From NCBI GenBank assembly GCA_030847615.1, contig JAUMIR010000003.1, forward strand, positions 69,388,001-69,452,000: a DNA stretch of 64,000 nt, read 5' to 3'. This DNA comes from Gambelia wislizenii. Taxonomy: Eukaryota; Chordata; Lepidosauria; Squamata; Crotaphytidae. Of the stretch, positions 12,838-23,640 are shown piece by piece. Numbering within the stretch: the stretch's first letter is position 1; each line of letters opens with the position of its first letter. The position numbers and the translations under genes are program-made. Under the pieces are notes generated by a model, which had not been told where the DNA came from, searched no databases, and was given only the letters and a program-made list of their open reading frames with translations.

Positions 12838-12995
12838 CTGTGAAGTCGAAGGCTTTCACGTCCGGCATCCATAGATTTTCCTTGAGATTTTTCCGGGCAT
12901 CTTCAAGATGCCAGCCACAGATGCAGGCGAAACATCAGAAAGAAACTATTCCAGAACACGGCCTCACCACCCGGAAAAAAACCAAGGAAAATTCC
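12838..12995 (-). mobile_element. Penelope-like terminal fragment (tentative)
   Basis: On the - strand the order is 'ccgtgttctggaatagtttc', 'gatgtttcgcctgcatctg', 'ggctggcatcttgaagatg', 'gtgaaagccttcgac'. This phrase set is widespread in animal genomes and I associate it with Penelope-like terminal repeats. I see no canonical CTGANGA hammerhead core in it. The assignment is from memory of the motif and could be wrong, but its repeat nature is secure. Confidence 0.45.
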
Positions 12996-13065
12996 ACTAC
13001 ACTGTCTCCACTTCCATGTGTCTTAAACCTGCTTCTAGGTGCTAAAGCAGGAGTCTATATCTTGT

Positions 13066-13180
13066 GGACCTCTAAATGGTGTTGGAGTACAATTTCCAGC
13101 AGCTGTTGCAACATATCTAATACTGAGGAATCCTGGGAACTGCAGTCTAGCAATATCTGGAGGGCAATGTCTGGATTCCT
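13066..13180. mobile_element. Small palindromic MITE
   Basis: The left block 'tggtgttggagtacaatttc' is paired with a right block 'ctgcagtctagcaatatctg'. The family is the common reptile/bird foldback with a 'ggactacaactcccagcat' core. Further fragments are at 55490-55600 and 56347-56385. Confidence 0.5.
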
Positions 13181-13767
13181 GCCCCAACCTATGTATGAAG
13201 ACAACTAAAAACTTACTGTATTTAGGTTGGTACAAAAAGTGTTTGAGGAATGTTAACCTCAGAATTTATCTGAAATCTTTTTGATAAAATCCACAGTGAA
13301 GCATTTTTATACAATCACTTTTTGTCAAACTGTTTAGTATTTAAGGAAGGAAAAGCAGTACACACTTGTGGATGTGTTTTGTTTGTGAAACCTCTGTGTC
13401 CATTCCCCATTGTCTCTCCATGATGCCAGACCATTCTTGGACAGTGGGCCCTCAGTCAGTATCCACGGGGGGTTGGTTTCAGGACCCACCCCCCATGGAT
13501 ACCCCAAAATGCAGATGCTCATGCCACTGCTCCTGTCTGGGGAATCGAACGTGCTTCCCGGAGCTGCTGCTGCCATCTCAGCCTCACATGCCTCAGTCAG
13601 CGGTATCTTCAGCATTGCCTGGGCAAAACAGGAAGCTGAGGAAACTGAAGCATGGAGGGCAGCATGTTGTTGGTTGCATGGGTCAAACAAAGACACATGT
13701 GTTGTGTAGCAGGAGAAAGAGGAGGAGCAAGCTCCACATGCTGGGAACTCATTTAAAAAATTCTATA

Positions 13768-14442
13768 CAGTCGTCCCTTCACATTTGCGGGATTAGGTTC
13801 CACAGACCCCCGCGAATGTGAAAATCCCGCAAATAAAGACTGCCCTCCCCCTCCCTCCCGAAATGGAGGAAGGGGGAGGACCACTGGGCCTCCGGAGGCC
13901 CCGAAGTCGCCTCCCCACGCCTCCCCCTCCCTCCCCAGGTGACCACCAGGCCTCCGAGGCCCTGAAGTCGCCTCCCCACTCCCTCCCCAAGTGACCACCG
14001 GGCCTCTGGAGGCCCTGAAGTTGCCTCCCCCTCCCTCCCCAGGTGACCACCGGGCCTCCAGAGGTCCCGAAGTCACCTCCCCGTGCCTCCCTCCTCCTTC
14101 CCCAGGTGACCACCGGGCCTCTGGAGCCCCGAAATCACCTCCCCGTGCCTCCCTCCTCCTTCCCCAGGTGACCACCGGGCCTCTGGAGCCCCGAAATCAC
14201 CTCCCCACTCCCTCCTCAGGTGACCACTGGGCCTCCGGAGGCCCCGAAGTCAACTCCCCACACCTCCCCTCTCCCTCCCTCTGGAGGCCCTGTAGTTGCT
14301 TTCCCCCGCCTCCCCACTCCCTCCTGAAAGTGGCGATGGGGCCTCAGAGGCCCCGTTGTCACTTTCCTCAGTCTCCCCTCGTGGCAAACCGCAAGTATGC
14401 GGAACTGTGAGTGTGGAGGCCGCGAATGTTGAGGGAGGACTG
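13768..14442. mobile_element. Tigger-like TIR element carrying a minisatellite
   Basis: The ends are inverted: 'cagtcgtcccttcacatttg' at the left and 'cattcgcgg...gagggaggactg' (read inverted) at the right, flanked by TA on each side. The whole is 675 bp with no transposase. The middle is a C/G-rich tandem array (13878-14360). An isolated related end fragment ('gtatccacggggggttgg') lies at 13456-13500. Confidence 0.7.
13878..14360. repeat. G/C-rich minisatellite, about 9 units of 50-62 bp
   Basis: Units share 'gaccaccgggcctc', then '(t)ggaggccc(c/t)gaag', then 'cacctcccc' and C/T-rich filler of variable length ending in 'ccccaggt'. About nine units can be counted, the most alike being the fifth and sixth. 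Long apparent reading frames on both strands are by-products of the repeat and not genes. Confidence 0.85.
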
Positions 14443-14793
14443 TACTTTATTTTTGGTCTCCATTACTGTACGAAATTGCCTTTTAAAATTGCTAGTTTTA
14501 TTTCACCAATAAATAAATAAAATAATACATGTGTTTGTATGTGCCTGTGTGGTTGGGAGGATGAGGAGCATAGAAAATGAGCCAGTAAGCAAGAGGATGT
14601 AGCAGTCCATCCTTCACTCTGTGTATGATTTTTGTCCCCTTCAACAATCTCAGCTTATTGGCTGATAACACAAATTGCAGTTTTGTGATTATTTTTATCA
14701 AATATAAATATATGTCAATGGCTGTAAATAATACTTTAACTATTACAGTAAAGTCTTTTGGGGTTTTTATAATAGTTTCCTTTTTTCTCTTAG

Positions 14794-16373
14794 GAAATCT
14801 TCTACAAGATCCAATTGCACCCACCAACTCCACCTGTCAGCATTATGTCTGCAAGAACTGTAAAGGCAAGAAGATGATGATGAAGCCATCGTGTAGTTGG
14901 TGCAAGGACTATGAGCAGTTTGAAGAAAATAAACAGTTAAGCATTCTAGTGAATTGCTATAAAAAACTTTGTGAGTATATAACACAAACACCATTAGCAC
15001 GGGATATTAAAGAAGCTGTTGACACTTCTCCAGATCTTTTGACTTTGCTTAAAGATGGCTCCCCACTCCATGAGGATACAGAAAAAACATCTGATGAAGC
15101 TTTAGCGTTGTGTTTGACACATTCCCCATCTCCTCCAGCCTCAGAGCCTGAACCTCCAGCAAGTAGTTCTTCAATAACTGAAAGCACACATGACTCTGAT
15201 GTGAAAGGCTCTGCTGTTAATGGTTTGCCCAGTTGTAATGGGCTATCAGTTGATAAACTTGGAGCAAATATTCCTTCCCCTGAACATGCAAATACAGTCA
15301 GTGTGTGTAGTTCTGAACAATACATGAAAACTGACGATATTACTAGCAACCTCGAACCTATCTGTGACATAGTTTCTCCTAGTGACTTGTGTACAGCAAG
15401 CATTGATATTCACAGTTTCAGTGAAGACATCAAGTCTAGCGATCCTCTTTTACTTAGTGTTGAAGAAGTGCTACGGAGCTTGGACTCTACCCCACCGATC
15501 TGCAGTCCTGCTTTGCAACACAGCTTGGAAACCAATTTATCCAATGGGCCTTTTTTGCAGGTTTCTCCCCCACCTCCTAGCCATAACATGTTCATGTCTA
15601 TGAGTTCTTCACCTCATGGGATTTCATGTACAGCTGCAACACCTAAGGTAGTAAAGTTAAACAGAAAACGATCACGATCAGAAAGTGACAGTGAAAAGGT
15701 TCAACCTCTTCCTATTTCCAGCATTCTTTGTGGCCCAACATTGGGGGCTTCAGCTCCTGTAATGGTGAAACAGGATACAAAGATGTCTTTACAGCCTATA
15801 GCAACTGTACCCAATGGAGGCACTACTCCTAAAAACAGCAAAACTGTATTGTTATCAAATAAAAGCATGAAAAAGAACCTAGATCATACCACCAAGAAAT
15901 CTCATCCTAAATCCAAATCAGGAATGTTGAAAACAAAATCGAAAGAAAAAAATCCCAGTAGTCACATTACTCCAGGAAGTCCAACAAAAACTGTGTATAA
16001 AAAGGCACAAGAAAAGAAGGGGTGTAAATGTGGCCGAGCCACCCAAAATCCAAGTGTTCTTACATGTCGTGGCCAACGCTGCCCTTGTTACTCGAACCGT
16101 AAGGCCTGCTTAGACTGCATATGTCGTGGCTGCCAAAATTCATATATGGCAAATGGGGAAAAGAAACTGGAGGCATTTGCTGTGCCAGAAAAGGCCTTGG
16201 AGCAGACTAGGCTTACTCTGGGCATTAATGTGACAAGCATTGCTGTTCGCAATGCCAGCACAAGTACCAGTGTAATTAATGTGACAGGGTCACCAGTAAC
16301 TACATTTTTAGCTGCCAGTACAAACGATGATAAGAACTTGGATGAATCTATAGACATCAGATATGACTGCTGA
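14794..16373 (+). CDS. MSL2: MSL2, E3 ubiquitin ligase of the MSL complex (exon 2, to stop)
   Basis: MSL2 is the RING subunit of the nuclear MSL complex (with MSL1, MSL3 and KAT8/MOF), which acetylates H4 Lys16; the ligase has been linked to H2B and p53 ubiquitylation. The exon starts after a T-rich tract and TAG; the acceptor splits a Gly codon (one base upstream, two here). It opens at NLLQDPIAPTNSTCQHYVC and supplies six of the RING zinc ligands (C-x-H-x2-C-x2-C, then PSCSWC); the first two must come from exon 1. After a Ser/Pro-rich middle and a basic 'KLNRKRSRSESDSEKVQPLP' segment comes the cysteine-rich CXC DNA-binding domain (about 16012-16150: CKCG, TCRGQRCPCYSN, CLDCICRGC). About 525 residues run to TGA at 16371-16373, the expected length for a 577-residue family. 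The frame is intact throughout. Confidence 0.97.
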
Positions 16374-17734
16374 GTCATTCTTTTTTTTCTCTCTCTTTCC
16401 CCACCCCCTTTTTAAAATATTCTCTCCTTCCTTTGGTAGGGGGATTGCTACAATTTTGAAGGCAGCTATGGTTCTGTTTAACTTGCCGGAGCTCCTGCAT
16501 ATAGATCACTTGTATCAAGTGTTTTTCATTGCTATGTTGTGTGTTAGTATCTGGGAAATAGTTTGATGGTAATTGCAGAGTTACCCTGAAATTGTCTTTA
16601 GTTCTTAAAGCACCTCATAGTTTCAGATCAAATGCTAATGTAAATGATTTTTTTTAATACAAAATGACTTTTTTTTGGCAAACACTGACCTTGTACCATT
16701 TTCGTGCTTTGTGCTCAATCAGAGATTGATTAAAAATACAGAAATGCTATCTAGTCAGTCCATCATAGTTCTACTAATTTATGACATACCCATGTTTATT
16801 TTCAGAGTTGAAGAAAAAAAATTAACACCTTGCTCATCCTAGATATATTAAGAAAAATGTAAACAACTGTCTTATCATACCATATTACTGGAGGACAGCA
16901 AAATTAGTAATTTATCACCTTAAATTTCTTCAAAAATGAAAAGTGTAATTATCCAACTTATATAGAAATGGTCAACCAAGCCCTATCTTCTATTTATGTC
17001 ACTTACGTTTCTCAAGTACTTGAACTTCTGTTTTGAAAATAATAATCAGAGTTCCTTTCTGATGAAGCAGCTTGAGATTATTTTTTAAAAAATCAGACTT
17101 TTAGAAAAAAGCTTGCAGGTTAAAAAGTCAGCAGTCTGTTTCACAATGTGTCATACTATCTACGTTGATCTTCAGGTTATTGCTAAATTGGTTATAAAAG
17201 TATATAATGTATATTTTGAATGGTATACTGGTAGGCTGCAAAATAAAAGCAATTTAATTCTCATGCCAAACTTACCAAGACATTATTTTATTATGTGCAT
17301 TAGAATGTAGCTTTTTCAAGAATATAGACTACCAACCAGCATGCTGCTGCTGTTCCAGGCTAGTGACACTGGCAGGCCATTGACTTTCAGTTGAGGTTCT
17401 CCATAACTCTAGTGCCAGCCCCCTTTACCTGGTACTGCTCTTACTCTTGACGCTTGGTGGTAAGACACAGCAGAACTTTGACTGATAGTAAATGAAGTGC
17501 TGTAAGCCATGACTGGAATAGCAATAGTGTACCAAAGATTAAACTGATGTGGTTGGTATGCAGTTATACTTGGATCCCAGAAGAGCTGTTCTATCTCCTT
17601 AATATGCCTGATTTCATCTCCCCTCCTCCCCAATTTAAATTGTGAGAAGGGACAAACTGTAAACTGTAAAATACACTTTAAATCAATCCTACTTTTGTTG
17701 GAATGTGTGTCAAGTACTGAAATTCCTAATTTTG

Positions 17735-17740
17735 AATAAA
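17735..17740 (+). terminator. Candidate proximal poly(A) signal
   Basis: AATAAA about 1.36 kb after the MSL2 stop. Downstream sequence is only weakly GT-rich, so use is uncertain. Confidence 0.35.
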
Positions 17741-19004
17741 CTGGGACTGACTAGAAGTGACTGGGTTGAATCCAATTGGCTTCTCATACCAGTAGAATAG
17801 CTTCTATCAGTAGAACAGAGAGGGGCAAATCACCCCCATGACCTTTTTGCAGTTTCATAATCTCTTCTCAATGGTTGGAAGATTATTTGGAACATATTTT
17901 GGGGAGCTGGAGAGGTCAGAGAAGAGAGGAAAATCCTGTTATGTGAGCAGAAGTCAGTTAAACACAACATTGGATTTGCCCTCCATGATTTAATCTGAAG
18001 CAATATTTCAATAGGTTGTCTAGAGATAAGTAATGTCACCGTTTCTGAAAGTCATTATATTTGCCATCTAATTGTTCACAGAGTGTTGTTTACAGTAAAT
18101 TATGACATCAGACACTTTGGATTTGGCACAAAGCATGTACAATGATGGTTTTACTAGGTCTGAAAAATAATCAAAAGGTTTTGGACACCAATTGGATGAT
18201 GTCTCCTTTTTGTTCTGTAGTGTACCATGGTGTCATTTTATGTGAATGTGGTCAAATAGCGTTTTGTTGGCTTTCAGGTTTGTTTTTCCCCTGTCTTTTC
18301 TGTGGGTAGGACAGGGTGGGGGGGTTAAAGCCATAGGAAGAAGAATGTGATGTAAGTGTTCAGTATGTATTTTTTTTGTTTCTGTTTTGCAAGAAGAGTT
18401 GAAAAATATTTTTGATAATGAGAGTAAATGGTGGAAAATGCTCTTTAGTATTGTCTCTTTTTTTGCCAGCTCAGACTCCTGAATTCTGTGTTTAATTTTG
18501 AGGTTTACTATGTCATATTAAAACATAATTAGTTAAATATGTATGTGATTTTTGTGTGGGCTAAATGGGATTTGCCATTATTTACTTCAGTGTTCTAACC
18601 TTAATTTGCTAGTGTGAATCTGATAATTATTTCAGAATCTATAAAAAGACTAATCAAATATACAGAAAGAATGGAGTGCTGTTTCTACAGGCTGGGTGCT
18701 ATCTAGAAATTTCTCTAGAACTGTTAAAAGTTTTTTTCCAAGACTGCTACTGGTACAGTCACAAAGTTCAAATATGTCATAAGAATGCCTTGATTCCAAA
18801 ATGTGGGAATGATTTCAGTCTATTTTACAGCTTCATGTAACAGCATTCCAGTAGCTGGTGATTCAGGTTAAATGTTCTTTGGAACTGTTATTGGAGATGC
18901 CAGACCTTTAATGTGTTGCTGGTGGTAAATTCAGGTTTGTTTTAAAAAATACTTCCTTCTATGCTGCCACATTCTTAAGCTGTGTATTACAATTTGAGGC
19001 AATT

Positions 19005-19010
19005 AATAAA
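19005..19010 (+). terminator. Candidate distal poly(A) signal of MSL2
   Basis: AATAAA followed within 10-30 bases by 'tgtcagtttttac' and 'attttattttg', a plausible downstream element. Repeats begin about 130 bases further on. Confidence 0.5.
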
Positions 19011-19330
19011 TGTCAGTTTTTACAATTTTATTTTGTAAACTGCCCAAGGAAATAATTTGGAACCATTATTGCTCTGAATATTTTGTTTCTAAAGGATAAT
19101 TATTTCTGCATATGCATATTAAAAAAATAGTTTTAAAGTGTAGAGTAGCACTGTCAAATGATGCATCTGGACTTTACCCAAAGGGAATTCAGCTGCTGAC
19201 ATGCTCAGATATGAAAGGAACATCTGAAACTGCATATCACATTCAGTAGGAACATGGAATGTGAGAATAACGACTCAGGGAAAGCTAGAAATTGCAAAAC
19301 AAGTCCCACTCCCCCTTCAACATAGTAGTA

Positions 19331-20247
19331 TAGGATGAATATCCCTTATCTGAAATGCTTTGGACCAGAAGTATTTTGGATTTTGGAATACCTGTTTTTG
19401 CATATACATAATGAGATACCTTGGAGATGGGACCCAAATCTAAACATGAAGTTCATTTCATATACACGTTATACACATAGCCTGAAGGTAATTTTATACA
19501 ACTAGCTGGACCTGGCATACCATACACCATTAAAAAACTCCCCCCAAAATACCCGGTAGACCTCATACCTGGTTGCCTGGGTTCTGTTGCAGCGGCAGCA
19601 ATGGCGTTCTGCTGCCACTGCCAGTTGATTGCCTGGATTCTGTTGCAGCAGCAGTGGCAACTTCCCACAGCTGCCGTCATCGCAAGTTCACTGCTTGGGT
19701 TATGTCGCAGCGGCAGCAGAAGTGTCTGACTGTCACTGCCAATTGATTGCATGGGTCCCATCGCAGCGGGAATAGAAATAATATTACTGTGTAGGCTTAA
19801 ATCCTAGGAAATGTAGACTTAAATCCTGGGAATTGTGCAGCCCTGAGACATTGGTGAACTGGAAAGGCCTGCAGCCTTAGTTACTATAGCCAACACTATA
19901 GCCCAGTATGCAGATTAACCATGAGTGGCAAGAGTGGATTGTGAGGTGGAGAGGGAATTTGCATGTGGGTGGTGATTGGCTGAGGGAGTGACAGGAGTGG
20001 CCAGTCATCACACTGAAATAGGGAACATACCTAAACCCATTGTACATACACAAGAGACAACATATCTGCATACCTAAGGCCATTGTGCATACTCAAGAGT
20101 TTTATATATATAGAAAGGATTAATTTGTGCATGAAACAAAGTGTGTGTACATTGAACCATCAAAAAGCAAACGTGTTACAATCTCAGCCACCCATGTGGA
20201 CAATTTTGGAGTATTTCAGATTTCTGGATAAGGTATAACTCAATCTG
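19331..20247. mobile_element. TcMar-Tigger-like DNA transposon in BovB
   Basis: Inverted ends: left 'gaatatcccttatctgaaat' against the complement of 'atttctggataaggtata' at the right, with TA on both sides. The internal phrases 'cataatgagataccttgg' and 'cagccacccatgtggaca' belong to a family I also know from mammals. It is split by a Helitron (19502-20114). No transposase. Confidence 0.65.
19502..20114 (-). mobile_element. Helitron-like element, non-autonomous
   Basis: On the - strand it starts 5'-TCTATATATATAAAACTCTTG and ends GGTCCAGCTAG, followed by T. TC at the 5' end and CTAG at the 3' end are Helitron termini. The same 5' end occurs at 21317 (+) and 46921 (-). It interrupts the Tigger-like element, with no duplication visible, as expected for Helitrons. 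The interior has a GC-rich 'cagcggcagcagaa'-like repeat and no helicase. Confidence 0.65.
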
Positions 20248-20308
20248 TACTTGTATTGAACAAGTTTAAAGGGAACATCAATGAGATATTTTCAATCAAT
20301 TATGCAGT

Positions 20309-20733
20309 GTTTTTTTATTAATTTTTATTACACAACATTTCTGATCATATTAATAAGAAAAAATCAAATAGAAACAACACATAACATAGATACATAGACA
20401 CATAAATATGTAAAATAAACATGACCCCACAAACATAAATAAACAAAACATTTTTCCCATCTTCCCACGCTCCCCTTTTTTGTTTAATAACCTTTCCTTC
20501 TTAACTGCTACTATCAATTCATTCTCTTTTTTCTCCTAACAGTTTAGTTACTTGCTATATATTTACTGCTATTTCTTATTATACATGAAAGCAGTACTCA
20601 TACTCCAATAACAACGGAAATTCAATTTAACCCAGTTATGATTTCCTTACCCCACTTCTCCTACATAAAGTTCAGTACTTGTCTCCATTTATTAAAAATC
20701 CTTGTCATTGATTTTCCTTTCAAATTCATAGTT
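20309..20733 (-). mobile_element. L1-type 3' tail with target-site duplication
   Basis: AATTATGCAGT is present exactly at 20298-20308 and again at 20734-20744. Read on the - strand, the insert ends in an A-rich tail (...ATTAATAAAAAAAC) and resembles the A/T-rich 3' UTR of squamate L1. This is a 5'-truncated insertion by target-primed reverse transcription. Confidence 0.65.
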
Positions 20734-21042
20734 AATTATGCAGTATTTTAATCTGGAAATGACAATGACTTTTCAGGCAACACCTGTGTATGTCGACATT
20801 ACCAGACAGCTAATACAGAAATCATACAATCTGTCTATTGGAAACAGAAAATGGAGAAGCTCTATTTTCTGCAAAACAAAGCTTAGATTGTGGCATGGGC
20901 CATGAACATCTATTTTTTAAATAGAGAGTAAACCCAAAGTACACTAAATTAATCTGAAGAATTAGAAAGAATTTAAAGTCCATGTAAAGAACAGATTTGT
21001 ACTACTAAGCCTAACTGACTGGGAATGAGTAGTCTGGACCAA

Positions 21043-21893
21043 AACCAGGATCATACAAGCCAGCCCGAGTGTTAAGATTAGCAGGAGAGGGCTTTCTCTC
21101 AATCCCACCACCTTCACAGGCGTGGTTGGTAAGGACTCGGGAGACAGCCTTCTCTGTGGCTGCTCCCAGATTGTGGAACTCCTTTCCACAGGAGGTCCAG
21201 TTGGCTCCCTCCCTGCTCTCTTTTCATTGGCACTTAACAACGGTTTTGTTTAGGTGGACATTTGACATCTGAATTTTACTTGGTGTGTTGTGTTTTTTAA
21301 TGTTTTTAATGTTGTATCTACATATATAAAACTCTTGGGTATGTTTCTTTTCCCAGTGTGCTGATTAGCCACTTAGGAAACATCTCCTTCCTCCTTTACT
21401 GCCTCAGCCAATCACCACCCACATGCAAATTCCCTCTCCACCTCACAATCCACTCCTGCCACTCAATCTGCATCTACACCCCCAGCCTCACAAGGGTCCC
21501 TCACTCCTCTCACTCCCTCAGCCACTCACCACCCACATGTAAAACAATGCAATATTTTTTTCTAAAATAGTATCATGTAGCTGAACTATATGAAAGGATT
21601 CTGAGAAAAAAAACATGTAAAGCAATTTATGAAATACATGAATAAATATATAAAATGAGTTACTAATTTTAAACTTTACAATCTCTTATAATGGCATATG
21701 TTGTGGTGGATACAGCTATCCTAGATTTTATTGATTTTATGTTTTTAAACTATGTGTTTTTAATCTATATTCTAATGATGGAAATGTAATTCTTAACTTT
21801 CGTATGAGGTTTTGTATTTTTTTAATTATTGTAACCCACTTTGAATCCCATCTTGGGAGAAAGGAGGGATATAAATCCAATAAATAAATAAAT
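21043..21893 (+). mobile_element. L2/CR1-like LINE 3' end, split by a Helitron
   Basis: The coding remnant reads RETAFSVAAPRLWNSFPQEV, the conserved C-terminal segment of L2-like ORF2. After the Helitron (21317-21565) the 3' tail resumes, with 'cccactttgaatcccatc' and terminal (AAAT)n. It interrupts BovB copy A, whose sequence resumes at 'gtcagggaagaatgc', also found intact in copy B. Confidence 0.75.
21317..21565 (+). mobile_element. Helitron-like 5' fragment
   Basis: It starts A|TCTACATATATAAAACTC, the same 5' terminus as the other two copies, and the following 'caccacccacatgcaaattc' matches the interior of the copy at 19502. A 3' CTAG end is not visible, so the copy is truncated or ends indistinctly. 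Confidence 0.55.
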
Positions 21894-22192
21894 GTCAGGG
21901 AAGAATGCAAGAAGATCATATGTAGCCAAAAAGAATGACAAGTCTCATTGGATGACTGATTAAACTCTTCAAACACTTAAGGACAGACAAGCCTGGGAGA
22001 AAGCTGGGATACAAATAAAGTAATGGATATATGGATGGAGAAGCAAAAATAAAAGGAGGCAGAAACAGCATCAGAATCATGAACACAAGTGTTCAGTGAC
22101 ATGCATAGGAACAGAGAGAATTAGAATAATAATCAGTACAAAAAATGCTATATGACTACAGGGGAATCCTATAAAAAGATGGTGGAAACAAT

Positions 22193-22372
22193 AGAATCAT
22201 AAAGTTGGAAGAGACCACAAGGGCCATCCAGTCCAACCCCCTGCCATGCAGGAATCAAATCATTCCCAACAGATGGCCATACAGCCTCTGTTTAAAAACC
22301 TCCAAAGAAGGAGACTCCACCACACCACAAGGCAGGGTATCCCACTTGTGAACAGGAACTATGGCTGCTGAC
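22193..22372 (-). mobile_element. CR1 LINE 3' end
   Basis: Starts 'agaatcataaagttggaaga' and 'ccatccagtccaaccccctg', then the CR1 segment 'gatggccatacagcctctg'. It is the reverse complement of the CR1 3' end, 5'-truncated, and abuts the palindromic MITE. Confidence 0.85.
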
Positions 22373-22582
22373 TCATTGCAGAAATAATTCAGTTTGACAC
22401 TGCTTTAAATATGGCTCCGTCCTATGGAATCCTGGGATTTGTAGTTTGCTGTGACATCAGGGCTCTCTGACAGAGAAGGCTAAATATCTCGCAAAACTAC
22501 AAACCCCAGAATTCCATAGTATTGAGCCATGGCAGTTAATGCGGTGTCAAAACTGAATTATTTCTGCAGTGTGGCAGCAGCC
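22373..22582. mobile_element. Palindromic MITE (hAT-like)
   Basis: Left end 'tgcagaaataattcagtttg' and right end 'caaaactgaattatttctgc' are inverted copies, and the inner blocks 'cctgggatttgtagttt' and 'aaactacaaaccccag' also pair. The whole can fold back over about 90 bp. Its inner core is shared with the MITE at 63793. Confidence 0.75.
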
Positions 22583-23640
22583 TATATAAAAAAGAGGAAA
22601 GGGTGATAAGATTCCTTCAAGGAAGAACCTTATGATGATGAACCCACAATTTTAGCAAATGAAGAGAAGAGGTTCTCAAAGCACTTGGGAGAAATAAATC
22701 ACAAGGAATAAATGTCAAACCAATAGAGCCGCTTCAAGCTACAGATAGAATCTTTCCAAATTCTAACAAAAATCTCTTCAACAAATATGAAGGGCTCACA
22801 GAATGGAAATGCTCAGTATATATTCCAGCTCCCCCCCATGAGTACACCAGCAATTGTAGTAACTGTTGGACTATTGCTCTGATTTCACATGCAGAGTTAT
22901 GCTCAAGATTTTACAACAAAGACTTTTACCATATATGGAGGGAGGAAGTCCAGATGTCCAAGCTTGGTTCAGAAAAGGAGGAGGTACTATGGATCATATT
23001 GCAAACAAGCATTGGATAATGGAAGACTTTTAGAAGAAAACCAGCCTGTGCTTTTATGGGTTATAGCAAAACCTTAGAAATGATGGCTCACTTTAAAGGA
23101 AGTGGATATGCCAGAACATCCAATGTCCTGATCTATAATATATACTTTGGACAAGAGGTCACTGTCAGGACAGAATATGGAGAAACAGAAGTGTTTCCAG
23201 TCAACACATGGGTCAGACAGTCTGCACCCTAACTGTTCAATTTATATGCAGAAGGTATCATGTGGAAATAGGAATAAGACTTGGAAGAAGGAGGTATGAT
23301 AACTGGGTGAAGGAGTATTAACAGTTAAAGATATGCAATGACACCATATTATTAGCAGAAAATAGCAAAAACTTAGAACAACTATTGATGAAAATCAAGG
23401 AAGAAAGTTCAAAGGCAAGGGTACAGTCAATATAAAGAGAACAAAACTAATGACTATAGATGAATTGCATATTCTTAAAGTGGATGACTTAGACATTGAA
23501 ATAGTTAAAAAGATTTTCTATACCTTAAGTCATAATTTAGAGACTAGTCAAGAAATCAGAAGAAAGGGCTGCTATGAAGGAAGTGGATAAGATTCTCAGC
23601 TGTAAAAGTCTTATCTTTTACCATGAAAACCCTATGATGA

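Larger units (their letters stand above)
1..14793 (+). other. MSL2: MSL2 intron 1 (3' part)
   Basis: Everything left of the MSL2 exon is read as its first intron. The exon opens inside the RING domain with a splice acceptor, and no sequence encoding the MSL2 N-terminus was found in the window. The intron is A/T-rich and holds the repeats listed separately. In the stretches 1-860, 1001-2424, 3752-6359, 7798-8833 and 8919-9789 I see no credible coding sequence, RNA gene or recognised element. Bases 1-50 contain a short imperfect tandem of a gtaatgttacac-like unit, and 4530-4620 holds two diverged direct copies of a motif around 'gcatartgytaaact'. Confidence 0.8.
16374..19030 (+). other. MSL2: Probable MSL2 3' UTR
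   Basis: About 2.6 kb after the stop contains none of the repeat families that fill the rest of the window, which fits transcribed sequence under constraint. It is A/T-rich with several ATTTA motifs. Candidate poly(A) signals AATAAA occur at 17735-17740 and 19005-19010. The latter is followed by a T-rich tract and lies just before the first BovB sequence, so I take it as the distal end. No coding potential is seen. Confidence 0.65.
19142..23640 (+). mobile_element. RTE/BovB LINE copy A, split by at least five insertions
   Basis: Pieces are 19142-19328 (5' part, 'ggaacatggaatgtgaga'), 20755-21042 (endonuclease part, 'ggaaacagaaaatggagaag'), 21894-22192, and 22583-23640 (reverse transcriptase part). 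The last reads, with frameshifts, through a VRQS(C)xP-LFNLYAEGI segment, the RT motif before the catalytic box, near 23210-23260. Copy B at 23641 repeats the same 5' and endonuclease sequence, so the pieces can be ordered. No open frame survives. Confidence 0.7.

Noticed and set aside
12648..13208. 186-codon + frame
   Set aside because: It spans a Penelope-like fragment and a palindromic MITE, so its length is chance.
13753..14410. Long open frames on both strands rich in Gly/Arg or Pro/Ser
   Set aside because: They arise from the tandem minisatellite, whose unit lengths keep frames open on both strands. No start context or family resemblance.
14625..14793. Upstream Met codons in frame with MSL2 exon 2
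   Set aside because: The 5' extension is intron sequence ending in a T-rich tract and TAG acceptor; the protein part before Gly-Asn-Leu-Leu-Gln does not resemble MSL2.
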